Origin: Austwickia sp. | GTDB taxonomy: Bacteria > Actinomycetota > Actinomycetes > Actinomycetales > Dermatophilaceae | Direction of reading: 5' to 3' | Length of the DNA stretch: 64,000 nucleotides | Assembly (NCBI GenBank): GCA_016699675.1 | Contig: CP064985.1 | Location: 1,302,001-1,366,000, forward strand | Shown here: piece after piece, positions 33,303 to 42,678 of the stretch | How positions within the stretch are numbered: the first letter of the stretch is position 1 | Layout: each line of letters opens with the position of its first letter | Made by a program: the position numbers and the translations under genes | The notes under the pieces: generated by a model | What the model was told of the DNA's origin: nothing | Databases searched by the model: none | What the model saw: only the letters and a program-made list of their open reading frames with translations

Positions 33303-34369
33303 CGATCCCCGGCCGGGGCCATGCCCAGGACCAGGTCGCCGAGCCGGGCCAGGTCGCGCTCGGCGTGGTGCTGCCGGACGTAGACCGTCAGGTCCGCGAC
33401 CCGGCGGGCGTGCTCCTCATCGAAGGTCAGCGGCGCCGGTCCCAGGGCGTGCCCGACCCGGGTGAGGACGTCCTCGGCGACGGCGGCACAGACCGACCGG
33501 ACGCGCACGGCGAGGATGCTCCCGTCCTGGCCGGTGGCGCGGCCCGCATCGATCGCGGCGGCGGCGTCCTGGAGCACGCACCCGGCGGCGTACAGCGCGG
33601 CGTCGGTGGCCCCCAGGTGGGCGAGGGCCACCTGGTCCGGGGTGCGCGCCCCGGTCGCCGTACGCAGTCGGTCGGCGAGCGCGCACGCGGCGCCGTACCA
33701 GACCGCCGCGACCCCGATGCCGCCCCAGGCGAACCCGGGTCGGGTGAGATACCAGTCATCCTCGCCCACCGGCACCGCCGGGACGTCCTCGAACGCCACC
33801 GGGCCGCTGACCACCTCGGCCAGCCCGCGGGAGACCCACGGGACCGCGTCCGCGCGGACGCCCGGATGGCGCAGGTTCACCGCGAAGGCCCGCCGGGTGT
33901 CCGGCCCCGTGTGCGCCGTCACGACGGCGTGGGAGAGCCGATCGGCGAGCGAGCACCACGGCTTGGTGCCGGACAGCGTCCACCCCGAGGAGTCCGCCGC
34001 GGCGGTCAGCCGCACGCCCGGCCCTTCCGCCGCGAACACCCCCCAACTGCGGTTCCCCGGGCGAGTGGTGGCGGTCGCGCGCCGCTGGACCGGGTCGAGA
34101 CCCAGCGGTCCCCGCGGATCGAGGCCTGCCTGCTCCAGGATGGCCATCGCGTCCAGGTGCGGTTCGACGACCCGGGCCACCGTGAGGTCCCCGGCCCCCA
34201 GCCCGGCCAGCACGGCCAGGTAGTCGCCGGTGCCGCCGGCACCGGGCATCGGCACGTCGGCGGTGAGTTCGGGCAGCACCTCCAGGGCCGCGTCCGGGTC
34301 CGCGGCGACCGCGCGGGCGGCCTCGCGGGCACCCGCGAAGCGACCGTGGTCCAGCACGTGCCCAGCCAT
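33299..34369 (-). CDS. Acyl-CoA dehydrogenase-like flavoprotein
   Basis: A 356-residue member of the acyl-CoA/acyl-ACP dehydrogenase family, a little short compared with the usual 380-400. The middle beta-domain is recognisable (WTLSGTKPWCSLADRLSHAVVTA, the flavin-contact substrate stretch) and the C-terminal helical bundle carries RVRSVCAAVAEDVLTRVGHALGPAPL. The usual catalytic Glu is not obvious, so it may use another substrate or chemistry. ATG 34369 has GGAGGG upstream. First gene of a run of five genes with 1-4-base overlaps, divergent from the LuxR-type regulator. Confidence 0.85.
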   Translation of the reverse strand: MAGHVLDHGRFAGAREAARAVAADPDAALEVLPELTADVPMPGAGGTGDYLAVLAGLGAGDLTVARVVEPHLDAMAILEQAGLDPRGPLGLDPVQRRATATTRPGNRSWGVFAAEGPGVRLTAAADSSGWTLSGTKPWCSLADRLSHAVVTAHTGPDTRRAFAVNLRHPGVRADAVPWVSRGLAEVVSGPVAFEDVPAVPVGEDDWYLTRPGFAWGGIGVAAVWYGAACALADRLRTATGARTPDQVALAHLGATDAALYAAGCVLQDAAAAIDAGRATGQDGSILAVRVRSVCAAVAEDVLTRVGHALGPAPLTFDEEHARRVADLTVYVRQHHAERDLARLGDLVLGMAPAGDR

Positions 34370-34544
34370 AGACCCTCCAGCGTTCGGCGAACGAGACAAA
34401 AGCCGCATCCACCTGCCTACCCGACCCGCTACGGGCGAGTTACACCCCCAGGGGTGCCTGCGGTCGGCGGGCTGTGACCAGCGGCAGTCGGGCCGTCCTT
34501 CGACAGGTTTCGGGGGCTTTCGGGCGGCCCCGTATCCTGACCGC

Positions 34545-35207
34545 GTGCCCCCCATCTCCGTCGCGGTCGTCAACGACTGCCAGCTGGTCGTCGACGGGGT
34601 CGCCAGCATGCTGCGGCCCTACGCCGATCGCGTCCGCATCGTCGAGCTGGACTGCCGCATGCCCGTGGTGGCTTCGGTCGACGTCGCCCTCTACGACGCG
34701 TTCGCCGTCGACACGAGCGAGGCCCACCTCCTGCCCCACCTCCACAACCCGGCCATCGGGGCCCTGGCCGTCTACACGTGGACGATGACGGAGGATGACG
34801 TACGCCGGATGCTCGCGCTGGGCGTGCGCGGCGTCCTCGCCAAGCACCTCGACGCGCCGGCCCTCGTCGCCGCGGTCGAGGCGGTGCATGCCGGCGAGGT
34901 GGTCGTCAGCGACAGCGAGCCGCCGAGCCCCGAGCGCAACGCCGAGGAGCTGGACAACCCGCTGCCCAACGCCGGCCTCACGGCCCGCGAGGCCGAGGTC
35001 GTGGCGCTCATCGCGCTGGGCCTCTCGAACGCCGAGATCTCGCACCGGCTCTACATCACCGCGAACACGCTCAAGACCTACATCCGTTCGTCGTACCGGA
35101 AGATGGGCGTCGAGCGCCGCTCCCAGGCCGTGGCCTGGGCCGTGGACCACGGGCTGCGGCCCAGCACCCGCCGGACGGTCCTCGATCTGGAACGCCCGGC
35201 GAGCTGA
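34545..35207 (+). CDS. LuxR/NarL-type response regulator
   Basis: A 220-residue regulator with an N-terminal receiver-like domain (SVAVVNDCQLVVDGVASML; putative phospho-Asp in DVALYDAFA; Lys in GVLAKHLDAPALV) and a C-terminal helix-turn-helix of LuxR type, LTAREAEVVALIALGLSNAEISHRLYITANTLKTYIRSSYRKMG. The acidic pair expected near the N-terminus is reduced to one Asp, so phosphorylation is uncertain. No sensor kinase is encoded beside it. GTG 34545 (VPPISVAVV) is the start. It diverges from the five-gene operon across 175 bases, the natural target. Ends 3 bases before the convergent fadD gene. Confidence 0.88.
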   Translation: MPPISVAVVNDCQLVVDGVASMLRPYADRVRIVELDCRMPVVASVDVALYDAFAVDTSEAHLLPHLHNPAIGALAVYTWTMTEDDVRRMLALGVRGVLAKHLDAPALVAAVEAVHAGEVVVSDSEPPSPERNAEELDNPLPNAGLTAREAEVVALIALGLSNAEISHRLYITANTLKTYIRSSYRKMGVERRSQAVAWAVDHGLRPSTRRTVLDLERPAS

Positions 35208-35210
35208 GCG

Positions 35211-37079
35211 CTATTCGGCGGGCCCGGAGCCGTCGTAGAGGGCCGCGAACTCGTCCTGGAAGTGCTCCAGCACCCGCGCCCGACGCACCTTCAGGCTCGG
35301 CGTGAGCTCGCCACCTTCGACCGACAGATCCCGCGGCAGGATCTCGAACCGCTTGATGGTCTCCCACCGGTTGAGGCTGGAGTTCAGCTGGTCGACGTAG
35401 CCCTGCACCATGTCGTGGGCCGCCTCGGACGTGACGATGTCCTCGTACGACGCGCCGCCCATGCCGTGACCCTGCGCCCAGCCCTCGATGGCCTGCTCGT
35501 CGAGCGTGACCAGCGCGGAGGCGTAGTTGCGGCCCTCGCCGACGACGAGGAATTGGCTCACGTAGGGGCACAGGCCCTTGAACTGCGCCTCGATCCGGGA
35601 CGGGGCGATGTATTTGCCGCCCGAGGTCTTGAAGACGTCCTTCTTCCGGTCGGTGATGCGGACGAAGCCGCGCTTGTCGATCTGCGCCACGTCGCCGGTG
35701 CGGAAGAAGCCGTCCTCGGTCATCACCTCGGCGGTGGCGTCCGGCTTGTTGTGATAGCCGCGCATGACCCCGGGGCCGCGGACCAGCAGCTCGCTGTCGG
35801 TCGGGTCCAGCCGCAGGTCGGTGCCCGGTGCGGGCCAGCCGATCGTGCCGAAGTCATAGGCGCCGGGGAAGGGGCGGTTCACGCAGGTCGCGGCGGCGGT
35901 CTCGGTGAGGCCGTAGCCCTCGATGATGATCATCCCCAGCCCGGCGAACCACCAGCCGACCTCAGGGTCCAGCGGCGCCGACCCGGAGATGAAGAAGCGG
36001 ACCCGGCCGCCGAACCGCTCCCGCACCTTGCCGAGCACCAGCTTGTCCGCGACGACGTGCTGAGCCTTCAGCGGCGGCCACACCGCCCGCCCGGCGACCT
36101 CGGCCTCCGCCACGCGGCGGCCCACCCCCAGCGACCAGTCGATGAGCGCCCGCTTGACCCCGGTCGCCTCGTCGAAGGTGCCCATCACCTTGCCGCGGGC
36201 CTTCTCGAAGATCCGGGGGGCCGCGCCCATCCAGGTGGGCTTGACGATGGCCAGGTTGTCGACGATCTTGTCGAGCCGACCGTCGATCGCCGTGGTGCAG
36301 CCGCAGTCCATGGCGATCGCCAGCAGCACCTTGCCGAAGATGTGCGCCAGGGGCAGCCACAGGAACTGGGTGTCGTCCTCGCCGATGAAGTCGAGGCTGT
36401 TGATCGCCGCGCCCTTGTAGGTGAAGGCCCGGTGCGTCAGCTCGGCGCCCTTGGGCTGCCCCGTGGTGCCGGAGGTGTAGATGATCGTGGCGAGGGAGTC
36501 GGGCCCCAGGCCCTCCACCCGCTCGTCGACCGCGCCCGGGCGCTCCGCCAGCAGGGCGCGGCCACGGGCGACGAGGTCGTCGAGGGAGATGACCCAGTCG
36601 CCGTCCGCCGCGGCGGGGTCGAAGACGATCACGTGCGCCAGGTCCGGCGTCTCGCTACGACGTACCCGCAGCTTCTCCACCTGGCCGGCGTCCTCCGCGA
36701 ACGCGATGCGGCAGCCCGAGTCGGACATCAGGTAGGCCACGTCCGCCGCGGACGTGCTCGCGTAGACCGTCGTCGTGGCCGCGCCGGCACACATGATGGC
36801 GAGGTCGGCAATGACCCACTCGTAGCGGGTCTGCGAGGCGATCGCGACGCGCTGCTCGGGCTCGATCCCGAGGGCGAGAAGGCCTGCGGCCCAGTCGTAT
36901 ACCTGTTCCTTCGCTTCGCGCCACGAGACGTGCCGCAGTTCTTCACCGGCGAAATACTGGAAAGCGTCGCGGTCCGCGCTTTTCTCGACCCGGCGCAAGA
37001 ACAGATGCGCCACGCTCCTGGCTTGGTCGTCCAAGCGCGCTTGGTCCGGCTTCTCCTGGGCGTGGGACAAGAGCGGCAT
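35211..37079 (-). CDS. Long-chain fatty acid-CoA ligase
   Basis: Activates fatty acids to acyl-CoA through an acyl-AMP. The 622-residue protein has all motifs intact: TIIYTSGTTGQPKGAELTHR (A3), FISGSAPLDPEVGWWF, IIEGYGLTETAAATCV (A5), FFRTGDVAQIDKRGFVRITDR (A7/A8), KTSGGKYIAPSRIE and the C-terminal LTPSLKVRR with the catalytic Lys. This is the FadD15-like actinobacterial branch. Start at 37079 (MPLLSHAQEK) has GGGGGAA upstream; a longer reading from 37106 is possible. It ends 3 bases from the convergent response-regulator gene. Contrasts with the degenerate ligase at 18689. Confidence 0.93.
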   Translation of the reverse strand: MPLLSHAQEKPDQARLDDQARSVAHLFLRRVEKSADRDAFQYFAGEELRHVSWREAKEQVYDWAAGLLALGIEPEQRVAIASQTRYEWVIADLAIMCAGAATTTVYASTSAADVAYLMSDSGCRIAFAEDAGQVEKLRVRRSETPDLAHVIVFDPAAADGDWVISLDDLVARGRALLAERPGAVDERVEGLGPDSLATIIYTSGTTGQPKGAELTHRAFTYKGAAINSLDFIGEDDTQFLWLPLAHIFGKVLLAIAMDCGCTTAIDGRLDKIVDNLAIVKPTWMGAAPRIFEKARGKVMGTFDEATGVKRALIDWSLGVGRRVAEAEVAGRAVWPPLKAQHVVADKLVLGKVRERFGGRVRFFISGSAPLDPEVGWWFAGLGMIIIEGYGLTETAAATCVNRPFPGAYDFGTIGWPAPGTDLRLDPTDSELLVRGPGVMRGYHNKPDATAEVMTEDGFFRTGDVAQIDKRGFVRITDRKKDVFKTSGGKYIAPSRIEAQFKGLCPYVSQFLVVGEGRNYASALVTLDEQAIEGWAQGHGMGGASYEDIVTSEAAHDMVQGYVDQLNSSLNRWETIKRFEILPRDLSVEGGELTPSLKVRRARVLEHFQDEFAALYDGSGPAE

Positions 37080-37118
37080 AACGGTCGTTCCCCCTGTACT
37101 CGGCAAGTGTGGGCTGTG

Positions 37119-37132
37119 GCCAGCATGCTGGC
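37119..37132. promoter_or_regulatory. Perfect 14-base palindrome upstream of fadD
   Basis: GCCAGCATGCTGGC lies 40 bases upstream of the ligase start, within the 244-base divergent region shared with the serine hydrolase gene. It could be the site of a TetR-type repressor of fatty-acid genes; no such regulator is encoded in the window. Confidence 0.4.
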
Positions 37133-37323
37133 TGACGCGAACGGAAACCAGGGTGCGTCCCCGTTTACCTCGCGTTATCTATCTCTCCTTGCGGATGGGA
37201 ACTGCGGCGTTGTCCTTGTCGGTGCCGGCAATTTTGCGGGTGGTCCCCGGGGTGGCGCCGTGCACCCGCGGCCGGTGGGCGGTTCACTGCCCGTAGGGTT
37301 CGCAGACGGACAGGAGGTGGCCG

Positions 37324-38337
37324 ATGGCCTGGACCGCGCGGCCCGCCCCGCGCGTTCGGATCGCTCTCCCGCGCACCCCCGCGTCGTGGCTCGGCGCCTG
37401 CGCCGTCGCGCTCGCTGTGGTCGGACTCGCCGCGCCGCAGGTCTTCCCCAGTGAGGCGGCGAGCGCGCTGCGCTCCGACGCGGCGGCGGCCTCCCGGGCC
37501 GACGGCGGCGACGCGGCGGAGGCCGGCCCGGCTGGCAACGGGCACCAGGGTGAAGCGGGCGGGCGGCATGCCGCCTCCGGCCAGGCCGCTCGGGGCCCCG
37601 CGCCCGCGCTGCCGACGGGTGACGCGCTGGCGGCGAACGTCAAGGCCGCCGCGGCGTACGCCGGGGAACGCGACTGGCGCACCGGCATCGCGGTCGTCGA
37701 CACGACGACCGGCGAGGTCGTCACCGCGGGCAACATGCACGGGATGTTCTCGGCCGAGTCCACGGTCAAGGTGATGGTCGCCGCGCGGCTCCTGGCCGGA
37801 GGCCGCATGACCGGGGACACCCAGGCCAAGGCCACCGCGATGATCACCCGCTCCGACGACGACGCGGGCGGGGAGCTCTACCTCGCCACCGGCGGCGACG
37901 ACCTCATCGCGTGGGCCAGCGACCGGTACCACCTCGCGGGACTCGGCGAACCCCCGGCGAACGGCAAGCTCATCTGGGGCAGCACGCAGGTCAGCCCGCT
38001 GGGGATGGCCCGCTTCCTCGCCGCGGCCAAGGCCGACCCGAAGGTGGGGCCGTGGCTGCTGCGCACGATGGGGCGCACCGAGGACAAGGCGGCCGACGGC
38101 ACGGACCAGGTGTTCGGGCTCCTCGCCGTCGACCGCAGCGCGGCGGTGAAGCAGGGCTGGGGCAGCGACGTCCCCGGGGGTGACGGCGTTATCGCGCCGA
38201 GCATCGGCTTCGTCAACGGCAACCGGTACGCCGTCGCCATCTACACGATGCACCTGCCGGACGCCCCTCGCGACCAAGCCCGGGCGATGGTCACCGCCCA
38301 GGCACGGATCCTGTTCGGTCAGTCGCCGACGGGCTGA
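37324..38337 (+). CDS. Exported serine hydrolase, beta-lactamase/penicillin-binding-like
   Basis: A 337-residue protein with a basic N-terminus and one hydrophobic segment (WLGACAVALAVVGLAAPQVF, residues 22-41), so it is exported or membrane anchored. A Gly/Ala/Asp-rich linker covers residues 45-95. The catalytic domain has SxxK as AESTVKVMVAARL, an SDN-like element as TRSDDDAGGE, and a KTG-like KQGWGSD. AGGAGGT precedes the ATG. It may act on peptidoglycan or beta-lactams; the function is not settled. A 201-base gap without clear features follows before the next hydrolase. Confidence 0.82.
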   Translation: MAWTARPAPRVRIALPRTPASWLGACAVALAVVGLAAPQVFPSEAASALRSDAAAASRADGGDAAEAGPAGNGHQGEAGGRHAASGQAARGPAPALPTGDALAANVKAAAAYAGERDWRTGIAVVDTTTGEVVTAGNMHGMFSAESTVKVMVAARLLAGGRMTGDTQAKATAMITRSDDDAGGELYLATGGDDLIAWASDRYHLAGLGEPPANGKLIWGSTQVSPLGMARFLAAAKADPKVGPWLLRTMGRTEDKAADGTDQVFGLLAVDRSAAVKQGWGSDVPGGDGVIAPSIGFVNGNRYAVAIYTMHLPDAPRDQARAMVTAQARILFGQSPTG

Positions 38338-38538
38338 CCGCCGCCCGCGGCCGTGGCCGGGCTGCGGGGCCAGATCACGATCCGGCCTCGCCTGTTGGAC
38401 GATCGTGCAGGTGGGCCCCCGCCGTGCCGATACGAGGGTAGGCCGCCCCGCCCCCACCTGCGGGACCTCCTCTTTTCGGCTGCCCCTCTGCGCACGTAGG
38501 CTCTTTGAGCCACCACCAGTCGTGACGAGCGGAGCGGA

Positions 38539-39405
38539 ATGAGCCTCGGGCTGCCGGACCGGACGACCCCGGGGGATCACCCCGACGGGTCGATCTACCC
38601 GTCCCCCGGCGCCGAACCGACTCGCCGGGCGGTCCTGGGCGCCGGACTCGCCGGCGTCGCGTCCCTGGTCGTCGCCGGGCTCGCCGGTGGGGCGATCCAC
38701 AGCCCCACCCTGATTCGGGAATCCGGCACCCTCACGACGGCGCACTGGCCCGGTCGGCGCGTGGGCTGGATGCTCGCGCGCCCCGCCTCCCCCCGCGGGG
38801 TGATCGTCGCCCTCCACGGCATGGGCGGCAAGGCGGAGGACTGGTTCGGCAGCCGACACCTCGACCGGGCCGTCCGCGGCACCGGGCTCGCCGTGGCGGC
38901 CATCGACGGGGCGGCGTCGTACTGGCACCCCCGCGCAACGGGACCGTACGCCGGCAGCGACACCGCCTCCATGGTCATCGAGGACTTCCTGCCGCTCCTG
39001 GCGCGCCGGGGCCTGCCGACGGAACGGATCGGCCTGTTAGGCGCGTCGATGGGGGGGTACGGAAGCCTGTACGTCGGGGCCAAACTGGGCGCCGAGCGGG
39101 TGTTCGGGATCGCAACCCTGGCGGCGGCGCTGCGCACCTCGGGGGCCGGGACGTACCCTGAGCGGTTCGACAGCCCGGCCGACTATGCCGCGCATGACGT
39201 GTTCGCCCGGGCGGGCGAGCTCGGCCAGATCCCGTTGTTCCTGGCGTGTGGCAAAAAGGACCGGTTCCGGGCGGGGAACGAGGCGTTCGCTCGGGTCGTC
39301 CCCGCGGCGACGACGTTGTTCGACGAGGGCGACCACGTGGGCAGCTGGTTCGACGCGCACGTGGGCCCCGCCGTCCAGTTCCTGGCCGAGCACGCCCCGG
39401 CCTGA
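38539..39405 (+). CDS. Exported alpha/beta-hydrolase (esterase type)
   Basis: A 288-residue hydrolase. Residues 28-54 (TRRAVLGAGLAGVASLVVAG) look like a twin-arginine-type or membrane signal after a 27-residue hydrophilic lead. The catalytic domain shows the oxyanion HGMGGKAEDWFGS, the nucleophile elbow GLLGASMGGYGSL (Ser), the Asp in ACGKKDRFRAG and His in EGDHVGSWFDAH. This is similar to acetyl-esterase or polyhydroxyalkanoate-depolymerase-like enzymes; the substrate is unknown. Ends 15 bases before the convergent ABC1 kinase gene. Confidence 0.83.
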   Translation: MSLGLPDRTTPGDHPDGSIYPSPGAEPTRRAVLGAGLAGVASLVVAGLAGGAIHSPTLIRESGTLTTAHWPGRRVGWMLARPASPRGVIVALHGMGGKAEDWFGSRHLDRAVRGTGLAVAAIDGAASYWHPRATGPYAGSDTASMVIEDFLPLLARRGLPTERIGLLGASMGGYGSLYVGAKLGAERVFGIATLAAALRTSGAGTYPERFDSPADYAAHDVFARAGELGQIPLFLACGKKDRFRAGNEAFARVVPAATTLFDEGDHVGSWFDAHVGPAVQFLAEHAPA

Positions 39406-39420
39406 CGCCGTCCGCGCGTC

Positions 39421-41106
39421 CTACGTCGTCAGCGAGCTCGGCGGCTTCGTTCGGATGCCCCGGCGGGCGCGCCGCTCCCCCACCGCGATGGACGCGACAA
39501 GCAGCAAACCGGCGACGGCCGCCAGGAGGAACAGCACGGTGGCGATCGCCGGGTAGCCCCAGATCGTGGCGCTGGTCTCCACCCGCATCATGAGCGCCGC
39601 CCCCACTGTCAGCGCCGCCAGGATCAGGCCCATGGTCAGCCGGTTGGTGACCTGCTGGACCACCCCCAGCACGCGGGCCTCGTTGAACGCGTCCACCCGG
39701 ATGGAGAACTCACCCTCGCTCATCGCCTCGAGAATGCGGTTGGCCCGCCGGGGCAGGGCCGCGGCGAACTCCTTCGTCTCCATCGCCGCGGTGACGACGC
39801 CGCCGATCGACGCGGTCAGGCCGGAGTTCATGATCTCCGTGACGTTGCCTCGGATCGCCTCCGCCGGCGCGAACGACGGGTCGAGGTGTGCCGTGATCTG
39901 GTCCAGGTTGAGCAGCGCCTTGCCGATCATCGACATCTCGGCCGGCGGCCGCAGCCCGAACTGCCCCGACACCCGTGACAGCTCGACGATGACCGACCCC
40001 GCCTGTACGTCGCCGCCAAGCGCCACGGCCCGGCTGACCAGGTGCGACACGTGATCGCGGAAGCCGGCCGGGTCGTACTCGCGCAGCGGGTGCCCCATGC
40101 CCGCGAGGATCTCCGCGCAGGTCTCGCCGTCGCCGTCGGACAGCGCCAGCAGCAGTTTGACGATCCGCCCGCGGACCCGCTCCGACACGGTGGCGACCAT
40201 GCCGAGGTCGAGCAGCGCGAGCTCACCGGTCGGGGTGAGCAGCACGTTGCCGGGGTGCGGGTCGGCGTGGATGACGCCCTCGACGAGGATCATCCGCAGG
40301 TACGCGGCGAACAGCTGGTCCACCACAGGCCTCGCGTCGACGTCGAGCAGGCCCAGCGGTCCGATGTCGGTGACCTTGCGGCCCTCGATGTAGTCCATCG
40401 TGATCACCCGGGAGCTGCACAGCTCGGGCACCGTGTCCGGCACGATGAGCCGGTCGTAGCCGCTGGTCAGCCCGCGGAACAGCTCCAGATTGCTGGCCTC
40501 GCGGCGGTAGTCCAGCTCCCCGGCGAGGGAGCGGCGGAACTGCGCGAGCAGCTGGGTGAGCCCATAGGTGCGTCCCAGATCCGTACGCCGATCGGCCGCC
40601 TCCGCCAGCGCCGTCAGCGCGGCCATGTCCGAGCGGACCTGGTCCCGGATCCCGGGCCGCTGCACCTTGACCACGACCTCGCGGCCGCTGCGCAGGGTCG
40701 CGCGGTGCACCTGCCCGAGCGAGGCGGCGGCGAGCGGCTCCCGGTCGAAGGTCGCGTACGCGTGCCGGATCGCGACGCCCAGGTCCTCCTCGATGATCTC
40801 CTCGACCTGCGCCACGTCGAACGCGCCGACGTTGTCCTGGAGCCGAGTCAGCGCATCGGTGTACGCCTGCGGCAGCAGGTCGACGCGGGTCGACAGGAGC
40901 TGGCCGAGCTTGATGTAGGTGGGCCCCATGTCCTCCAGGTCGGCGGCCAGGGACTCCGCCCGTTCGGCGTCGCCGACCGTCGGGCCCTCGTCGACCAGGA
41001 ACTCATCGAGTCCCGCGTCGGTCACCAGGTCACGGCGACCGTGCTTGACGAGCAGGCGCGTCAGATCGACGTACGTCCTGTAGTTCGCTGGCGAGGCAAG
41101 ACCCAT
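39421..41106 (-). CDS. ABC1/UbiB-family atypical kinase
   Basis: A 561-residue protein with the ABC1 kinase-like domain: LGQLLSTRVDLLPQAYTDAL (the KxGQ-like N-terminal extension, here IKLGQLLS), EVVVKVQRPGIRDQV (ATP Lys), VEGVIHADPHPGNVLL (catalytic loop) and LALLDLGMVATV (metal-binding Asp). The last about 60 residues contain two membrane helices (LTMGLILAALTVGAALMM and a second), typical of membrane-anchored UbiB proteins linked to quinone or lipid handling. ATG 41106 has GGAAGG upstream. The partner pathway is not visible in the window. Confidence 0.92.
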   Translation of the reverse strand: MGLASPANYRTYVDLTRLLVKHGRRDLVTDAGLDEFLVDEGPTVGDAERAESLAADLEDMGPTYIKLGQLLSTRVDLLPQAYTDALTRLQDNVGAFDVAQVEEIIEEDLGVAIRHAYATFDREPLAAASLGQVHRATLRSGREVVVKVQRPGIRDQVRSDMAALTALAEAADRRTDLGRTYGLTQLLAQFRRSLAGELDYRREASNLELFRGLTSGYDRLIVPDTVPELCSSRVITMDYIEGRKVTDIGPLGLLDVDARPVVDQLFAAYLRMILVEGVIHADPHPGNVLLTPTGELALLDLGMVATVSERVRGRIVKLLLALSDGDGETCAEILAGMGHPLREYDPAGFRDHVSHLVSRAVALGGDVQAGSVIVELSRVSGQFGLRPPAEMSMIGKALLNLDQITAHLDPSFAPAEAIRGNVTEIMNSGLTASIGGVVTAAMETKEFAAALPRRANRILEAMSEGEFSIRVDAFNEARVLGVVQQVTNRLTMGLILAALTVGAALMMRVETSATIWGYPAIATVLFLLAAVAGLLLVASIAVGERRARRGIRTKPPSSLTT

Positions 41107-41219
41107 GACCGGACCCTTCCGACAAACCGACCCGCTGGGCAGGAATGTACCCGCCAGTTAGGTTCGGTATTCCCGCAGGTCCTGTGATTCGGCCCGCCCA
41201 GCTCAGTCCCCCGCGCGCG

Positions 41220-42506
41220 TCAGCGCTCGTCGATCCCGACGTATGGCCGCTGCGTCTCGCCGGTGTAGATCTGCCGGGGCCGGCCGATCTTGGTCTCCGG
41301 GTCGCTGATCATCTCGCGCCACTGGGCGATCCAGCCGGGCAGCCGGCCGAGCGCGAACAGCACGGTGAACATGTTGACCGGGAAGCCCATCGCCTCGTAG
41401 ATCAGCCCGGTGTAGAAGTCCACGTTGGGGTAGAGCTTGCGCTCCACGAAGTATGGGTCGTTGACGGCGACCTCTTCGAGCTGCAGCGCGATGTCCAGCA
41501 GTTCGTCCTGGGTCTTGTGCGACTTCAGGATCTCGTCGGCGTGCTTCTTGATGATCGCGGCGCGCGGGTCGTAGTTCTTGTAGACCCGGTGCCCGAAGCC
41601 CATCAGCTTGGCGCCGTTCTTCTTGTCCTTGACGTCCGCGACGAACTTGCCCACGTCGCCGCCGGCCTCGCGGATCTTCCCGAGCATCTCGACGACCTGC
41701 TGGTTGGCGCCGCCGTGCAGCGGTCCGGACAGCGCGTTGATCCCGGAGGCCACCGAGACGTAGATGTTGGCCTGCGCCGAGCCCACCAACCGCACGGTGG
41801 AGGTGGAGCAGTTCTGCTCATGGTCGGCGTGCAGGATCAACAGCACGTCGAGGGCGCGGACATACATGGGGTCGATCTCGTAGGGCTCCGTGGGGTAACC
41901 GAACGACATGCGCAGGAAGTTCTCGACGTACCCCAGGGAGTTGTCCGGGTACATGAACGGGTCGCCCATCGAGTTCTTGTAGCCCATCGCCGCCAGCGTC
42001 GGCAGCTTCGCCAGCAGCCGGAAGGTGGCCATGTCGATGGCCTTCCAGTCCGAGATGCTGACGGTATCGGTGCTGAAGGTCGACAGCGCGGTCACGCCCG
42101 CGGACAGCACCGGCATCGGGTGGCTGCGGCGCGGGAAGCTGCGGAAGAACTCGCGCAGCCGCTCGTCGACGAGCGTGTGCCTGCGGACGGTGTTCTCGAA
42201 GGTGTCGAACTGCTCCTTGGTCGGCAGCTCCCCGTAAAGCACCAGGTAGCAGGTCTCCAGGAAGCTCGACTTCTCCGCGAGCTCCTCGATCGGGTAGCCG
42301 CGGTAGCGCAGGATGCCGGCGTCGCCGTCGATGTAGGTGATCGCCGACCGGCAGACCGCGGTGTTGGCGAAGCCGATGTCGTACGTCGTGTTGCCGGTCT
42401 CCTTGAGCAGCGCCGACACGTCGTACCCGTTGTTGCCCTCCGTCGCCTCCACGCCCGCGAGGGTGAGCGTCTTGTCTCCGCTGGTGAGTACGCCGTCGGT
42501 GGCCAT
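41220..42506 (-). CDS. gltA: Citrate synthase (type II)
   Basis: Condenses oxaloacetate and acetyl-CoA in the TCA cycle. The 428-residue protein matches the hexameric bacterial type with a short N-terminal beta domain (LTLAGVEATEGNNGYDV), then LLILHADHEQNCSTSTVRLVG (first catalytic His), GFGHRVYKNYDPRA (second His, oxaloacetate site) and NVDFYTGLIYEAMGFP (catalytic Asp). ATG 42506 has CAGGAGAC upstream. Single gene between an ABC1 kinase gene and a broken hydrolase gene. Confidence 0.96.
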   Translation of the reverse strand: MATDGVLTSGDKTLTLAGVEATEGNNGYDVSALLKETGNTTYDIGFANTAVCRSAITYIDGDAGILRYRGYPIEELAEKSSFLETCYLVLYGELPTKEQFDTFENTVRRHTLVDERLREFFRSFPRRSHPMPVLSAGVTALSTFSTDTVSISDWKAIDMATFRLLAKLPTLAAMGYKNSMGDPFMYPDNSLGYVENFLRMSFGYPTEPYEIDPMYVRALDVLLILHADHEQNCSTSTVRLVGSAQANIYVSVASGINALSGPLHGGANQQVVEMLGKIREAGGDVGKFVADVKDKKNGAKLMGFGHRVYKNYDPRAAIIKKHADEILKSHKTQDELLDIALQLEEVAVNDPYFVERKLYPNVDFYTGLIYEAMGFPVNMFTVLFALGRLPGWIAQWREMISDPETKIGRPRQIYTGETQRPYVGIDER

Positions 42507-42678
42507 GGGCAGGTCTCCTGTGGGTGGGGGTCCGAGCGGCCTGCCGTCGGGTGGCGGCCGACCGCCGGGCGGGCCGGGGTAAGGCGAAGCGTGCCTGGTC
42601 GTGCTCGCAAGCTACCGGAGGCGCGGCCCGGTCACCCAGCCGAGGGCCACCTGATCGCCGATGCTCGCCAACCGTTCA

